Origin: DATAOG01 sp963753685
Lineage (GTDB): Bacteria > Pseudomonadota > Alphaproteobacteria > Geminicoccales > Geminicoccaceae
Assembly: GCA_963753685.1 (NCBI GenBank)
Contig: CAVWDE010000007.1
Coordinates: 62,001 to 126,000, forward strand
Direction: 5' to 3'
DNA: 64,000 nt
This document shows, in pieces, positions 43,306 to 50,968 of this stretch (position 1 is its first letter; the number at the start of each line of letters is the position of its first letter). The notes under the pieces are model-generated. The model had not been told where the DNA came from. It ran no database searches and saw only the letters and a list, made by a program, of their open reading frames with translations. The position numbers and the translations under genes are program-made.

Positions 43306-44835
43306 CTACATCACGGCGCCGATCTGCCAGGGCGTGAACTCGTGGTTGCCGAGGCCGAGCTCCTCGGACTTGGTGCGCCGGCCGGAGGCGACCTCGAGGA
43401 ACAGATCGAAGATCTGCTGGCCCATTTGCTCCAGCGTCGCCTCGCCATCCAGGATGATGCCGCAGTTGACGTCCATGTCCTCTTCCATGCGCCGGTACAT
43501 CTCGGTGTTGGTGGCGAGCTTGATCGAGGGTGCGGGCTTGAAGCCGAAGCAGCTGCCGCGGCCGGTCGTGAAGCAGACGAGGTTGGCGCCCGAGGCCACC
43601 TGGCCGGTCACCGAGGCCGGGTCGTAGCCGGGGCTGTCCATGAAGGTGAAGCCGCGCGCGGTCACGGGCTCGGCGTATTTGTAGACCCCGGTCAGGTTGG
43701 TTGTGCCGCCCTTGGCGGCGGCGCCGAGCGATTTCTCAAGGATGGTCGTGAGCCCGCCCGCCTTGTTGCCGGGCGAGGGGTTGTTGTTCATCTCGCCGCC
43801 GTTGCGGGCGCAGTAGTCCTCCCACCACTTGATCCGCTCGACCAGCTTTTCCCCGACCTCGCGCGAGATCGCGCGGCGGGTGAGCAGGTGCTCGGCGCCA
43901 TAGATTTCGGGCGTTTCGGCGAGGATGCCGGTGCCGCCGTGGCGGACCAGGAGGTCGCAGGCGGCTCCCAGCGCCGGGTTGGCGGTGATCCCGGAGTAAG
44001 CGTCCGAGCCGCCGCACTGGAGGGCGACCGACAGCTCGCTGGCCGAGACCCTCTGGCGCGTCGCCTCGTTGGCATGCGGCAGCATCTCGCGGATCATCGC
44101 CTGCGCCCGCTCGATGGTTTTGCGCGTCCCGCCGGTGCCCTGCATCGTCATCGTGCGAAAATGCGGCCCCCGCTTGATCTGATAGGCCTCCAGCAGGAAG
44201 TCGATCTGGTTGACCTCGCAGCCCAGGCCGATCATCAGCACGCCCGCGAAGTTCGGATGGCGCGCATAACCCCAGAGCGTCCGCTGGAGCGCGGCAAATC
44301 CGTCGCCGCGATCGGCCATGCCGCAGCCGGTGCCGTGGGTCAGCGCCACGATGCCATCGACGTTGGCGTAGCCAGCGAGCTCGTCCTTGGGGAAGGTCTC
44401 GGCGACCAGATGGCAGACGGTCGCCGAGCAGTTGACCGTCGAGAGCACGCCGATGAAGTTGCGCGTGCCCGCCTTGCCGGACGGCCTGAGGAAGCCCTCG
44501 AAGCTCGCGCGCTGGTCCTCGGGCACGAACGCGGTCGGCTTCGCCTCGCTGCCGAAGGCGTAGTCGCGGGCGAAGTCGTGCATCTCGACGTTGTGCACGT
44601 GAACGTGCTCGCCGGGCTGGATCTCCTGGCTCGCGAAGCCAATGATCTGGTCGTATTTGCGCACCGGCTCGCCCTTGGCGATCGGCCGGGTCGCGATCTT
44701 GTGGCCGGCCGGGATGCGCGCCGCGGCGGCGAGGCCCTCAGCCGTGACCGCGGTGTTCGGCATCAGCGGGATGCGCGCGGTCACGACGTTGTCGTTCGGA
44801 TGCAGGCGGACGGTCAGGGTCTGATGCTCGGTCAT
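43306..44835 (-). CDS. UxaA-family altronate/galactarate-type dehydratase
   Basis: 509-residue sugar-acid dehydratase. The N-terminal SAF-like domain (VRLHPNDNVVTARIPL, VHVHNVEMHDFA) is followed by the main UxaA domain (RNFIGVLSTVNCSATV, ALTHGTGCGMA, CGGSDAYSGITANPALG, NPSPGNKAGGLTTI, CFTTGRGSCFGFKPAPSIK). These enzymes remove water from altronate, galactarate or related acids, with iron, in the cytoplasm. Full length. Its start overlaps the stop of the DUF29 gene by four bases. It may feed the sugar-acid route suggested by the SMP-30 and HIBADH-like genes elsewhere in the window. Confidence 0.92.
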   Translation of the reverse strand: MTEHQTLTVRLHPNDNVVTARIPLMPNTAVTAEGLAAAARIPAGHKIATRPIAKGEPVRKYDQIIGFASQEIQPGEHVHVHNVEMHDFARDYAFGSEAKPTAFVPEDQRASFEGFLRPSGKAGTRNFIGVLSTVNCSATVCHLVAETFPKDELAGYANVDGIVALTHGTGCGMADRGDGFAALQRTLWGYARHPNFAGVLMIGLGCEVNQIDFLLEAYQIKRGPHFRTMTMQGTGGTRKTIERAQAMIREMLPHANEATRQRVSASELSVALQCGGSDAYSGITANPALGAACDLLVRHGGTGILAETPEIYGAEHLLTRRAISREVGEKLVERIKWWEDYCARNGGEMNNNPSPGNKAGGLTTILEKSLGAAAKGGTTNLTGVYKYAEPVTARGFTFMDSPGYDPASVTGQVASGANLVCFTTGRGSCFGFKPAPSIKLATNTEMYRRMEEDMDVNCGIILDGEATLEQMGQQIFDLFLEVASGRRTKSEELGLGNHEFTPWQIGAVM

Positions 44836-45320
44836 GGACGTTTCTTTCGTGGGGATCGCCGCTCGGGCAGCTCCTCGGCCGGCAGGCTGCGCTCGAAGAT
44901 CTGTTCGACCGTGTAGGGCAAATTCTGCGGGAAGACAGCATCACTGAGCCCGGTCTCGATGACGGCCTGCTCGACCGCGTCAGGATAGACGTCCTGCGCC
45001 ATCGGTTCGACCTCGCGCTTCAGGCTCGGGCTCATGCGCAGGAGGCGTCGGATGCGCGTCCGCTGCTCCTGGACCGTGGCACGCCAGCGGTTGGAGCGCT
45101 GGTCGCGCTGATGGTCCCACTTCAACAGATGGTGGATCAGGACTTCGAGCCGGTTCTCCAGCTCCCGCCGCTCGCTCGACATGAGGCTCTCGAGTTCCTC
45201 CACGACGTGCTCCACATCGAGCATGGCGAACCGTCCGGCGCGCAAATGGCGCGCCTGCTCCTCGAGCCAGGCGACGTAGTCCCGGTCGTAGAGCGACGGC
45301 TGATCGAGCGCTTTGGCCAT
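44832..45320 (-). CDS. DUF29 family protein
   Basis: 162-residue helical protein with the DUF29 signature: LYDRDYVAWLEEQARHLRAG, LDVEHVVEELESLMSSERR, LEVLIHHLLKWDHQRDQRSNRW and YPDAVEQAVIETGL. The family is common in cyanobacteria and some alphaproteobacteria; no function is established. The basic C-terminus (PERRSPRKKRP) overlaps the UxaA start (ATGA). The upstream neighbour encodes a Uma2 protein; both families are often found near mobile or TA-like genes. Confidence 0.9.
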   Translation of the reverse strand: MAKALDQPSLYDRDYVAWLEEQARHLRAGRFAMLDVEHVVEELESLMSSERRELENRLEVLIHHLLKWDHQRDQRSNRWRATVQEQRTRIRRLLRMSPSLKREVEPMAQDVYPDAVEQAVIETGLSDAVFPQNLPYTVEQIFERSLPAEELPERRSPRKKRP

Positions 45321-45387
45321 GGGGAGAGCCTCCTCGGCCCAAAATGGCGCTTGCCAACGGGCCGCGCAAGCGTCGCCGCGGCGCCTC

Positions 45388-45945
45388 TCAGAGGTAGAGC
45401 CGCGCGAGGTCCAGGGTCAGCCCCGGCGGATCGAGCTCGACGGTGCCCTGCGTGACGATGTGCGTCGCCACCGACCCGTCGTCGCCGCGCCGGTGATGGA
45501 TGATCGCGTGGCGGTCGGATTTCACGATCAGGTAGTGACGCACGCTGGTCAGCCGGAAATACCCCTCGAGCTTGCCGCCGGTATCGACGTCGCCGGTCGA
45601 GGGCGACAGGACTTCGACGATGATGAGCGGCATCGGCACCATGAGCTGATCGCCGGCCAGCCGGTCGCCGCAATAGACGATCACGTCGGGGATGTAGAGC
45701 GAGTGGTCGTCGATCCGGACCCCGGCGCCGTCGACCAAGGCTTCGCAAGGCCGGCCGCGCGTCGCGATCGCCTCTCGCAACGCCAGCCAAACCTCGGCTT
45801 TCAGGCGCGCGTGCCCGATGCGCTCCGGCGCCATGGCGACGACCTCGCCGTCCACGAGCTCGTAGCGCCCCTCCGTCTGGGCTGTGGCCCAGTCGAGGAA
45901 CTCCTCGACCGTCATCGGGCCCGGTGCGCGAATCGCCTTGGCCAT
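45388..45945 (-). CDS. Uma2 family PD-(D/E)XK endonuclease-like protein
   Basis: 185-residue Uma2/DUF820 protein with the restriction-endonuclease-like core: MTVEEFLDWATAQTEGRYEL, LVDGEVVAMAPERIGH, IDDHSLYIPDVIVYCGD (metal Asp) and MPLIIVEVLSPSTGDVD (E-x-V/L). Members are abundant in cyanobacteria and are thought to derive from transposon-related nucleases; biological role unknown. ATG 45945 is preferred over the open frame's further extension. Confidence 0.88.
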   Translation of the reverse strand: MAKAIRAPGPMTVEEFLDWATAQTEGRYELVDGEVVAMAPERIGHARLKAEVWLALREAIATRGRPCEALVDGAGVRIDDHSLYIPDVIVYCGDRLAGDQLMVPMPLIIVEVLSPSTGDVDTGGKLEGYFRLTSVRHYLIVKSDRHAIIHHRRGDDGSVATHIVTQGTVELDPPGLTLDLARLYL

Positions 45946-46195
45946 GGGCTGGATGATAGATCCGGTCTCACCTGACGTCGAGACTTGCTGGCGCGGGCAG
46001 AGCCGCGGCCTCGAGCCCAGGAACGACCGGCGCCTGCACCGAGCGTTGCCCGGCTCCGGCATCGTTTACGGTTTCTCAAGCATCCGATGATGCAATCCCG
46101 GGACGGTGGCAACCCTGCGCGCCGCCCCGCCGGCGTGACCGCCGCGCTCGCGGTCAGCCAGCTGGTCGATGGCGACGCCCCACGAGCGGTGACCC

Positions 46196-46696
46196 ATGAG
46201 CCTCGATGGCGGCCTCGCCCCGGTGCCAGTCACGACCGGACCGAGGACCCAGTCCAGCGCTGAACCTAAGCCGGCGGTGCGGATCGGCGATCGTCTGCTC
46301 GAGCTCGGCCTGATCACCCTCGACCAGCTCGAGGTGGCCCTGTTCGAGCAGAAACGCTCGGGCCGGATGCTCGGCACCGTGCTGGTCGACCTCGGTTTCA
46401 TCAGCCACGACATGCTGGCGTCCCTGCTCGCCGAGGCCTCGGGCTACGAGCAGTTCGACCCCAAGACCGCGATGATCGATCCCGAGGTGGTCACCAGGAT
46501 CCCCAAGGAGGTGGCGCTCCGGCACCGGGTCGTGCCGCTGTCCGGCGAGGGCAGCCACGTGTTCGTGGCGATGTGCGATCCCTACGACGTGCTCGCCCTC
46601 GACCAGCTGCGCCGCCAGCTCGGCAGCCGGGTGACCGTGGTGCCCAAAGTCTGCCCGCCGGCCGAGATCGGCGACCTGATCGGCCCGCCGCCATGA
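46196..46696 (+). CDS. Stand-alone MshEN (GspE N-terminal) domain protein
   Basis: 166-residue protein made only of the N-terminal domain of T2SS/T4P ATPases. Residues 29-52 (RIGDRLLELGLITLDQLEVA...FEQ) match the 24-residue cyclic-di-GMP-binding MshEN motif; after a five-residue spacer, residues 58-81 (MLGTVLVDLGFISHDMLASL...) match the second copy except for Met and Ala at the terminal Arg and Gln positions. The C-terminal part (VALRHRVVPLSGEGSHVFVAMCDP) completes the fold. No ATPase domain follows; the stop overlaps the next start by four bases (ATGA). Probably a c-di-GMP receptor; partner unknown. Confidence 0.82.
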   Translation: MSLDGGLAPVPVTTGPRTQSSAEPKPAVRIGDRLLELGLITLDQLEVALFEQKRSGRMLGTVLVDLGFISHDMLASLLAEASGYEQFDPKTAMIDPEVVTRIPKEVALRHRVVPLSGEGSHVFVAMCDPYDVLALDQLRRQLGSRVTVVPKVCPPAEIGDLIGPPP

Positions 46697-46962
46697 CGCT
46701 CCTCAGCAGCGATGTGACCATCGATATGACCGGGGTCACCGATATCGATCTTTTGGCCTTCGTTCGCGCGGTCGCCACGGGCTTCCCGGGCAACGTCCGC
46801 GTCGTCAGCTTCAGCCTGCAACGCCGCTCGGCGGTCGAGCCGGGCTCGCTCGCGCGCCTGCGTGCCGGCGAGCGCGTCGACCTGGTCGACGGCCGCCTGC
46901 AGTTCGAATGGCGGGCGCTGCGCTGGCAGGGCCGCGATCCCCTGCCGCCGAGCACGTCATGA
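46693..46962 (+). CDS. Hypothetical protein, second gene of MshEN-ABC operon
   Basis: 89-residue protein that I do not recognise. The sequence VTIDMTGVTDIDLLAFVRAV, GFPGNVRVVSFSLQRRSAVE and VDGRLQFEWRALRW suggests an alpha/beta domain of the ferredoxin-like type seen in GspM/PilO/PilN C-termini, but this is tentative. No signal peptide or membrane helix. It overlaps the preceding and following genes by four bases each (ATGA), so the proteins are likely made together. Confidence 0.6.
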   Translation: MTLLSSDVTIDMTGVTDIDLLAFVRAVATGFPGNVRVVSFSLQRRSAVEPGSLARLRAGERVDLVDGRLQFEWRALRWQGRDPLPPSTS

Positions 46963-47447
46963 ACATCCGCTGGCTGTTCGCGGCGGTGCTGCTGCTGACC
47001 ACGTCGGCCGCCCCGCCGCTCGCCGCGGCGCCGGCCGAAGCGCCCCCCGCGGCCGCCGCCGATGCCGGGCCGCACAAGGGGGACGACGACGCGTTCCTGT
47101 TCTCGAGCCAGGCGCTCGGCCTGATCGAGGCCGCCCGGGCCGGCGAGCAACTCGCGGCGGTGCCCGTCGTGCGCGCCGCCCCGACCGCGCCGGCCGCCAG
47201 TCTCCACCTCGCCGCGATCGTCTATCACGGGCCGGACGACTGGCGGATCTGGCTGAACGGCCGGAGCTTCACGCCCCGGGTACGCCCGCCGGCGATCGAG
47301 ATCCTGCAGGTGACCGTTGAGGCGGTGGTGCTCGCCTGGCGCATCGGCCCCGGCGCCAGCCCGATCCGGATCGAGCTCCGGCCCCATCAGAGCTATCTCA
47401 TGGCGAGCGGCCGGATCGTCGAAGGCAGTGTGGGATCCCCCCCTTGA
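46959..47447 (+). CDS. Exported GspB/MshK-like protein
   Basis: 162-residue protein with a signal peptide or anchor (MNIRWLFAAVLLLTTSAAPP), an Ala/Pro-rich linker, and a C-terminal beta domain (LHLAAIVYHGPDDWRIWLNG, ILQVTVEAVVLAWRIG, RPHQSYLMASGRIVEG) resembling small periplasmic pilus/secretion accessory proteins such as GspB or MshK. Exact family uncertain. Overlaps its neighbours by four bases on both sides. Confidence 0.6.
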   Translation: MNIRWLFAAVLLLTTSAAPPLAAAPAEAPPAAAADAGPHKGDDDAFLFSSQALGLIEAARAGEQLAAVPVVRAAPTAPAASLHLAAIVYHGPDDWRIWLNGRSFTPRVRPPAIEILQVTVEAVVLAWRIGPGASPIRIELRPHQSYLMASGRIVEGSVGSPP

Positions 47448-48196
47448 CCGACCCGGCGCCGCCGGCGATCGAAATCCAGGGGCTCGCCGCCCGCTACGGC
47501 CGGACCCCGGTGCTGCACGACATCACGCTGACCCTGCGCCAGGGCGAGACCCTGGGCCTGATCGGCCTCAACGGCGCCGGCAAGACCACGCTCTTGAAGG
47601 CGATCCTGATGCTGGTGGCACCCGCGTCCGGCAGCGTGCGCCTGTTCGGCGAGCCGCATGAGGCGCCGGGCAGCCGCGCGCGCCTCGCCTATCTGCCGGA
47701 GCGCTTTCAACCGCCCGGCCATCTCACCGGCCACGACTTCGTTCGTCTCAGCCTCGCCTTCTACCAGCTGCCGGTCGATACCGCCGTGACCGCGGCGCGC
47801 GCCGCGGCACTCGATCTCGAACCCGCCGCCCTCAGCCGGCCGATCCGGAGCTACTCCAAGGGCATGGCGCAGAAGCTCGGCCTGCTCGCGACGCTCTTGA
47901 CCGAGCGCCCGCTCCTGATTCTGGACGAGCCGATGAGCGGGCTGGATCCCAAGGCGCGGATCGGGCTCAAGCGGGAGCTGGCCGCCGGGCGGACGCGCAG
48001 GCAGACGATCCTCATGAGCTCGCACGACCTCGCCGACCAGGACGAGCTCTGCGATCGGGTGGCCGTGCTGCACCAGGGCCGGCTCGGCTTGGTCGGAGCC
48101 CCGGGCGACCTCAAGCAGCGCGAGCAGGCTCCGACCCTCGAAACTGCCTTCCTGGCCGCGATCGAAGCCGAGCCGACGCGCGCCGCCGGTGCCTGA
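47444..48196 (+). CDS. ABC transporter ATP-binding protein
   Basis: 250-residue ATPase with Walker A GLIGLNGAGKTTLLK, Q-loop YLPERFQP, signature YSKGMAQKLGLLATL, Walker B LLILDEPMSGLDP and the switch histidine in MSSHDLAD. The type resembles CcmA/YhbG-like exporters or daunorubicin-type systems. No permease gene is adjacent, which is unusual. The TTG start at 47444 overlaps the previous stop (TTGA). Its fusion into an operon with an MshEN protein suggests an unusual c-di-GMP-linked machine, which is inference. Confidence 0.88.
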   Translation: MTDPAPPAIEIQGLAARYGRTPVLHDITLTLRQGETLGLIGLNGAGKTTLLKAILMLVAPASGSVRLFGEPHEAPGSRARLAYLPERFQPPGHLTGHDFVRLSLAFYQLPVDTAVTAARAAALDLEPAALSRPIRSYSKGMAQKLGLLATLLTERPLLILDEPMSGLDPKARIGLKRELAAGRTRRQTILMSSHDLADQDELCDRVAVLHQGRLGLVGAPGDLKQREQAPTLETAFLAAIEAEPTRAAGA

Positions 48197-48214
48197 GAGC
48201 GTTGGCCGCGGCGG

Positions 48215-48904
48215 TCAGCCGCCCGTGGCCGGGTGCGCCAGCCGGTCGAGATCCCGCTTGGCCTGCTGCAGGCCGCAGGTCGCGTTGTCGCTGGCGGTGC
48301 CGGCGCCCTCGTGGAGCTGGAGGGCGAGGTCGTGGATCTGCTGCAGCAGCGCCGGCTGGTCGGTGGCGGCGTCGAGCGCCTGGTGGCTGAGGGTCGCGAT
48401 CTGGTTCGCCCTGCTCAGCGTATTGTCGGCGCAGTCCGCGGCCTGCGGCGCGGCGTCCTTGAGCGCCGGCGAGCCCCCGGCGCTGGCGCCGCGAATGTCG
48501 GTCGCCATCTCGCCGGCCGCCCGGCGGACGCCGTAACCGCCGCCCGCCCAGCCCGACACCAGGCCGGCCGACTTGCCGCCCCAGTCCGGGGCCTCGTCGG
48601 GATCGACCGCGTACAACACCTCGCCGAGCGCGCTGCGCACGTCGCCCGGGGTATCGGCCGCCGCGGCCCGGCCGGAGTATTGCGCTGCGACCTCGGACTC
48701 GGACATCGCGGTGTACAGCAGGCCCTGCTTGGCCGGCGTCTCGGGCGCGCTGAACAGCACTTGCGGCAGCTCGCCGCGATAGGTCGGATTGGGCGCCAGC
48801 CCCCAGTAAACATCATGGACCGCGAGCGGGTCGTCGACCGCCCGCGCACAGGCGCCGAGCAGCCCGAGCCCGACGATGGCCGCGAGCCGCGCGCTTCTGA
48901 CCAT
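48215..48904 (-). CDS. Putative lipoprotein, hypothetical
   Basis: 229-residue protein with a lipoprotein signal peptide (LAAIVGLGLLGAC, Cys ~18) and no domain that I recognise. The mature part begins ARAVDDPLAVHDVYWGLAPN and ends with helical stretches (ALLQQIHDLALQLHEGAGTA). ATG 48904 is preferred because the signal peptide follows directly; a start at 48940 would add a charged tail. It converges with the ABC ATPase gene. Confidence 0.65.
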   Translation of the reverse strand: MVRSARLAAIVGLGLLGACARAVDDPLAVHDVYWGLAPNPTYRGELPQVLFSAPETPAKQGLLYTAMSESEVAAQYSGRAAAADTPGDVRSALGEVLYAVDPDEAPDWGGKSAGLVSGWAGGGYGVRRAAGEMATDIRGASAGGSPALKDAAPQAADCADNTLSRANQIATLSHQALDAATDQPALLQQIHDLALQLHEGAGTASDNATCGLQQAKRDLDRLAHPATGG

Positions 48905-49073
48905 GCTTCCCTCCCGATCCCTTGGTTGCGTGCGGCGCATGCGCGCCGCGCCTCCGGCCTGCTTGACTTAGGCCTCGACTGTAGCGCCGGCGAGCCGCCG
49001 CGCCAATAGTGGGCGACCCGCCCTGGCGATCATCCCGTCCCCTCCCCGCCCGTGGGGGCCGCACTGGGAAATT

Positions 49074-50708
49074 TCAAACGGCGCCCTTGGGGGAGATCAC
49101 TCCGGTACTAACACCCGATCGTTGTCTGTCCATTGTCGCCAGGATGTATTCGATGCCTCTTTCGGCCAGCGCGGCAATCGTCTTCGACGGATTCAGCCCG
49201 ATCGCCCGCGGCACGATGGACCCGTCCAGGACATGCAGACCGGGGTGGCCGAAGACGCCGCCCTGATGATCGACCACGCCGGCGGCAGGGCTTGCCGCCA
49301 TGCCGCAGCCGCCGAGCGGGTGGGGCGTCACCAGATTGCGGAACACCGTCCAGGTCAGGGGCAGGCTGACCTTGCCACCGGTGGCGGCGGTGAGGCGTTC
49401 GTGCATGGCGATCAAGCCGCCGACGGCGGCCTCGGACCGGGTGACGTCCCAATCGAGGGCCAGCCTTCGGCGCCAGGGGGCGTGCCATGGCCGGCCGAGA
49501 TAGAGGCGGCCATTGGCGGCATCGATCCCCTGCCCGAACCACGGCATCATGCCGGAGAGCGGGTCGATCTTCTCGATCGCCGTGTTCAGCTTGCGCGCCA
49601 ACCCCGTGCGGATGCCGAAGCGCCCGAGACGCCGGAGCTTCGCGCGCAGGAAATTGCTCAGGACGTTGGGGAAGCCGCCGTCTTCGACGAAAAACCGGGC
49701 CCCGTTTTCCGACCCGTCGAGGAAATCGATCGCGCAGGTGATCGTCGGTCCGATCGTCGGGGAGATCCGCCGGTCGTCGTAGTAGGCGGGCGTCAGAAAA
49801 TCCCCGTTCGAGCTCCACCCATGCCCCAGGGATCTCGGCAGCCGCGGCAAGGTGCGGTACTCGTCTCGCGAGCGCAGCAGAATCTCGGTCGACCCCAGAG
49901 AGCCGGCGGCGAGGACAATCTGCCCGGCGACCACGTCCTGGGCATGGCGGCGACCCTGCTCCAGGCTGTCGTAGTGAACGCGCCAGCCGCCCGCATCCGG
50001 TGCGATATGGGTCACGAGCGACAGCGGCTTGATGCTGGCGCCGGCTTGTTCGGCGAGCGCGAGGTAGTTGAGGTCCAGCGTGTTGCGCGCCTGGACCGTG
50101 CAGCCGATATCGCAACTGCCGCAATGGCAGCAGGTGCCCTGCATCTTGCCGAAACGGTTCAGCCATTGCTTGCTGTGTTTGGGGTCGACGGCGTCCGGAA
50201 GGTCGTAGGACCAGGCCTCATCGAAGGTCACGGCCAGATCGACCTTGCGGAACCGGGACCCGGCGCCGATGGCGTCGGCAGCCTTCTGCATCAGTCGGTA
50301 GCGCGCCGTGACCTGCCCGTCCGGGATCGGCCGCGAGCCGAGAATGTCGGCCACCTTTTCATAATAGGGGCGCAGCCCGTCATGGCTGATCTCGGATGGC
50401 CAACCGGACGCGAAGACCGAGGGGTCGGCGTCGATCGACACATTGGCATAGATCAGGGAACCGCCGCCGACGCCCGCCCCCTGCGCGACCCACATGTCGT
50501 CCAGAATTCGGAGGTCGATCCAACCGTTCTGCTTCTCCGGCTCGTCCTGGTCCCAGATCCAGGCATCGTCCTCGTCGCGCGGATAGTCCTCCGGGCGCCA
50601 GGCCCGCCCGCGCTCGAGCACGAGAACATTGCGTCCGGCCGTCGAGAGGCGAGCCGCAGCGACCGCGCCGCCGAACCCCGATCCGATCACGACCGCGTCG
50701 TAGGCCAT
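49074..50708 (-). CDS. GMC oxidoreductase, cholesterol-oxidase-like
   Basis: 544-residue FAD-dependent alcohol oxidase or dehydrogenase. The dinucleotide loop VVIGSGFGGAVAAARL (residues 7-20), GAGVGGGSLIYANV, and the C-terminal TPHPLGGCGMAA with the catalytic His plus HVLDGSIVPRAIGLNPSKTI match sterol/bacterial GMC oxidases. A cluster of five cysteines (193, 194, 196, 199, 203 in TCCHCGSCDIGC) is notable and may bind a metal or form disulfides. Last gene of the ten-gene operon; starts 11 bases after the 82-residue gene. Likely oxidises a hydrophobic secondary alcohol, for instance a sterol-like lipid. Confidence 0.85.
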   Translation of the reverse strand: MAYDAVVIGSGFGGAVAAARLSTAGRNVLVLERGRAWRPEDYPRDEDDAWIWDQDEPEKQNGWIDLRILDDMWVAQGAGVGGGSLIYANVSIDADPSVFASGWPSEISHDGLRPYYEKVADILGSRPIPDGQVTARYRLMQKAADAIGAGSRFRKVDLAVTFDEAWSYDLPDAVDPKHSKQWLNRFGKMQGTCCHCGSCDIGCTVQARNTLDLNYLALAEQAGASIKPLSLVTHIAPDAGGWRVHYDSLEQGRRHAQDVVAGQIVLAAGSLGSTEILLRSRDEYRTLPRLPRSLGHGWSSNGDFLTPAYYDDRRISPTIGPTITCAIDFLDGSENGARFFVEDGGFPNVLSNFLRAKLRRLGRFGIRTGLARKLNTAIEKIDPLSGMMPWFGQGIDAANGRLYLGRPWHAPWRRRLALDWDVTRSEAAVGGLIAMHERLTAATGGKVSLPLTWTVFRNLVTPHPLGGCGMAASPAAGVVDHQGGVFGHPGLHVLDGSIVPRAIGLNPSKTIAALAERGIEYILATMDRQRSGVSTGVISPKGAV

Positions 50709-50719
50709 GGCCCCCTCCA

Positions 50720-50968
50720 TCACCTGACCCTGATGGGCCCGTCGAGAAGCTGAGGCCTGAGCCTCTCGATCGGGTCGCAGATGCGGCTTGCGTTGGCCGG
50801 AACGACGAGCTTTTCCTCGCAGCTCAGGTCCAGCGAAACCCGCCGCGCGGTTCGTGTGACGCGGGGCGCGAGCTGCCAGCTGGTCTCCTGCCTGATCGTC
50901 AGCGACTTGACCTGGTCGGCGGGCGCCTGTCCGGCTGGATCCATACCATCGGCCTTCGCGGGCGTCAT
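50720..50968 (-). CDS. Small hypothetical protein in the lipid-oxidase operon
   Basis: 82-residue protein (MTPAKADGMDPAGQAPADQV..., then LSCEEKLVVPANASRICDPIERLRPQLL). No family recognised, no signal peptide. Its ATG overlaps the patatin stop by four bases (ATGA) and its stop is 11 bases before the GMC start, which argues that it is real. Two cysteines are present. Confidence 0.6.
   Translation of the reverse strand: MTPAKADGMDPAGQAPADQVKSLTIRQETSWQLAPRVTRTARRVSLDLSCEEKLVVPANASRICDPIERLRPQLLDGPIRVR

Noticed and set aside
49122..50753. 543-codon plus-strand ORF opposite the GMC oxidase
   Set aside because: Low-complexity antisense frame; the GMC protein with FAD motif and catalytic His is real.
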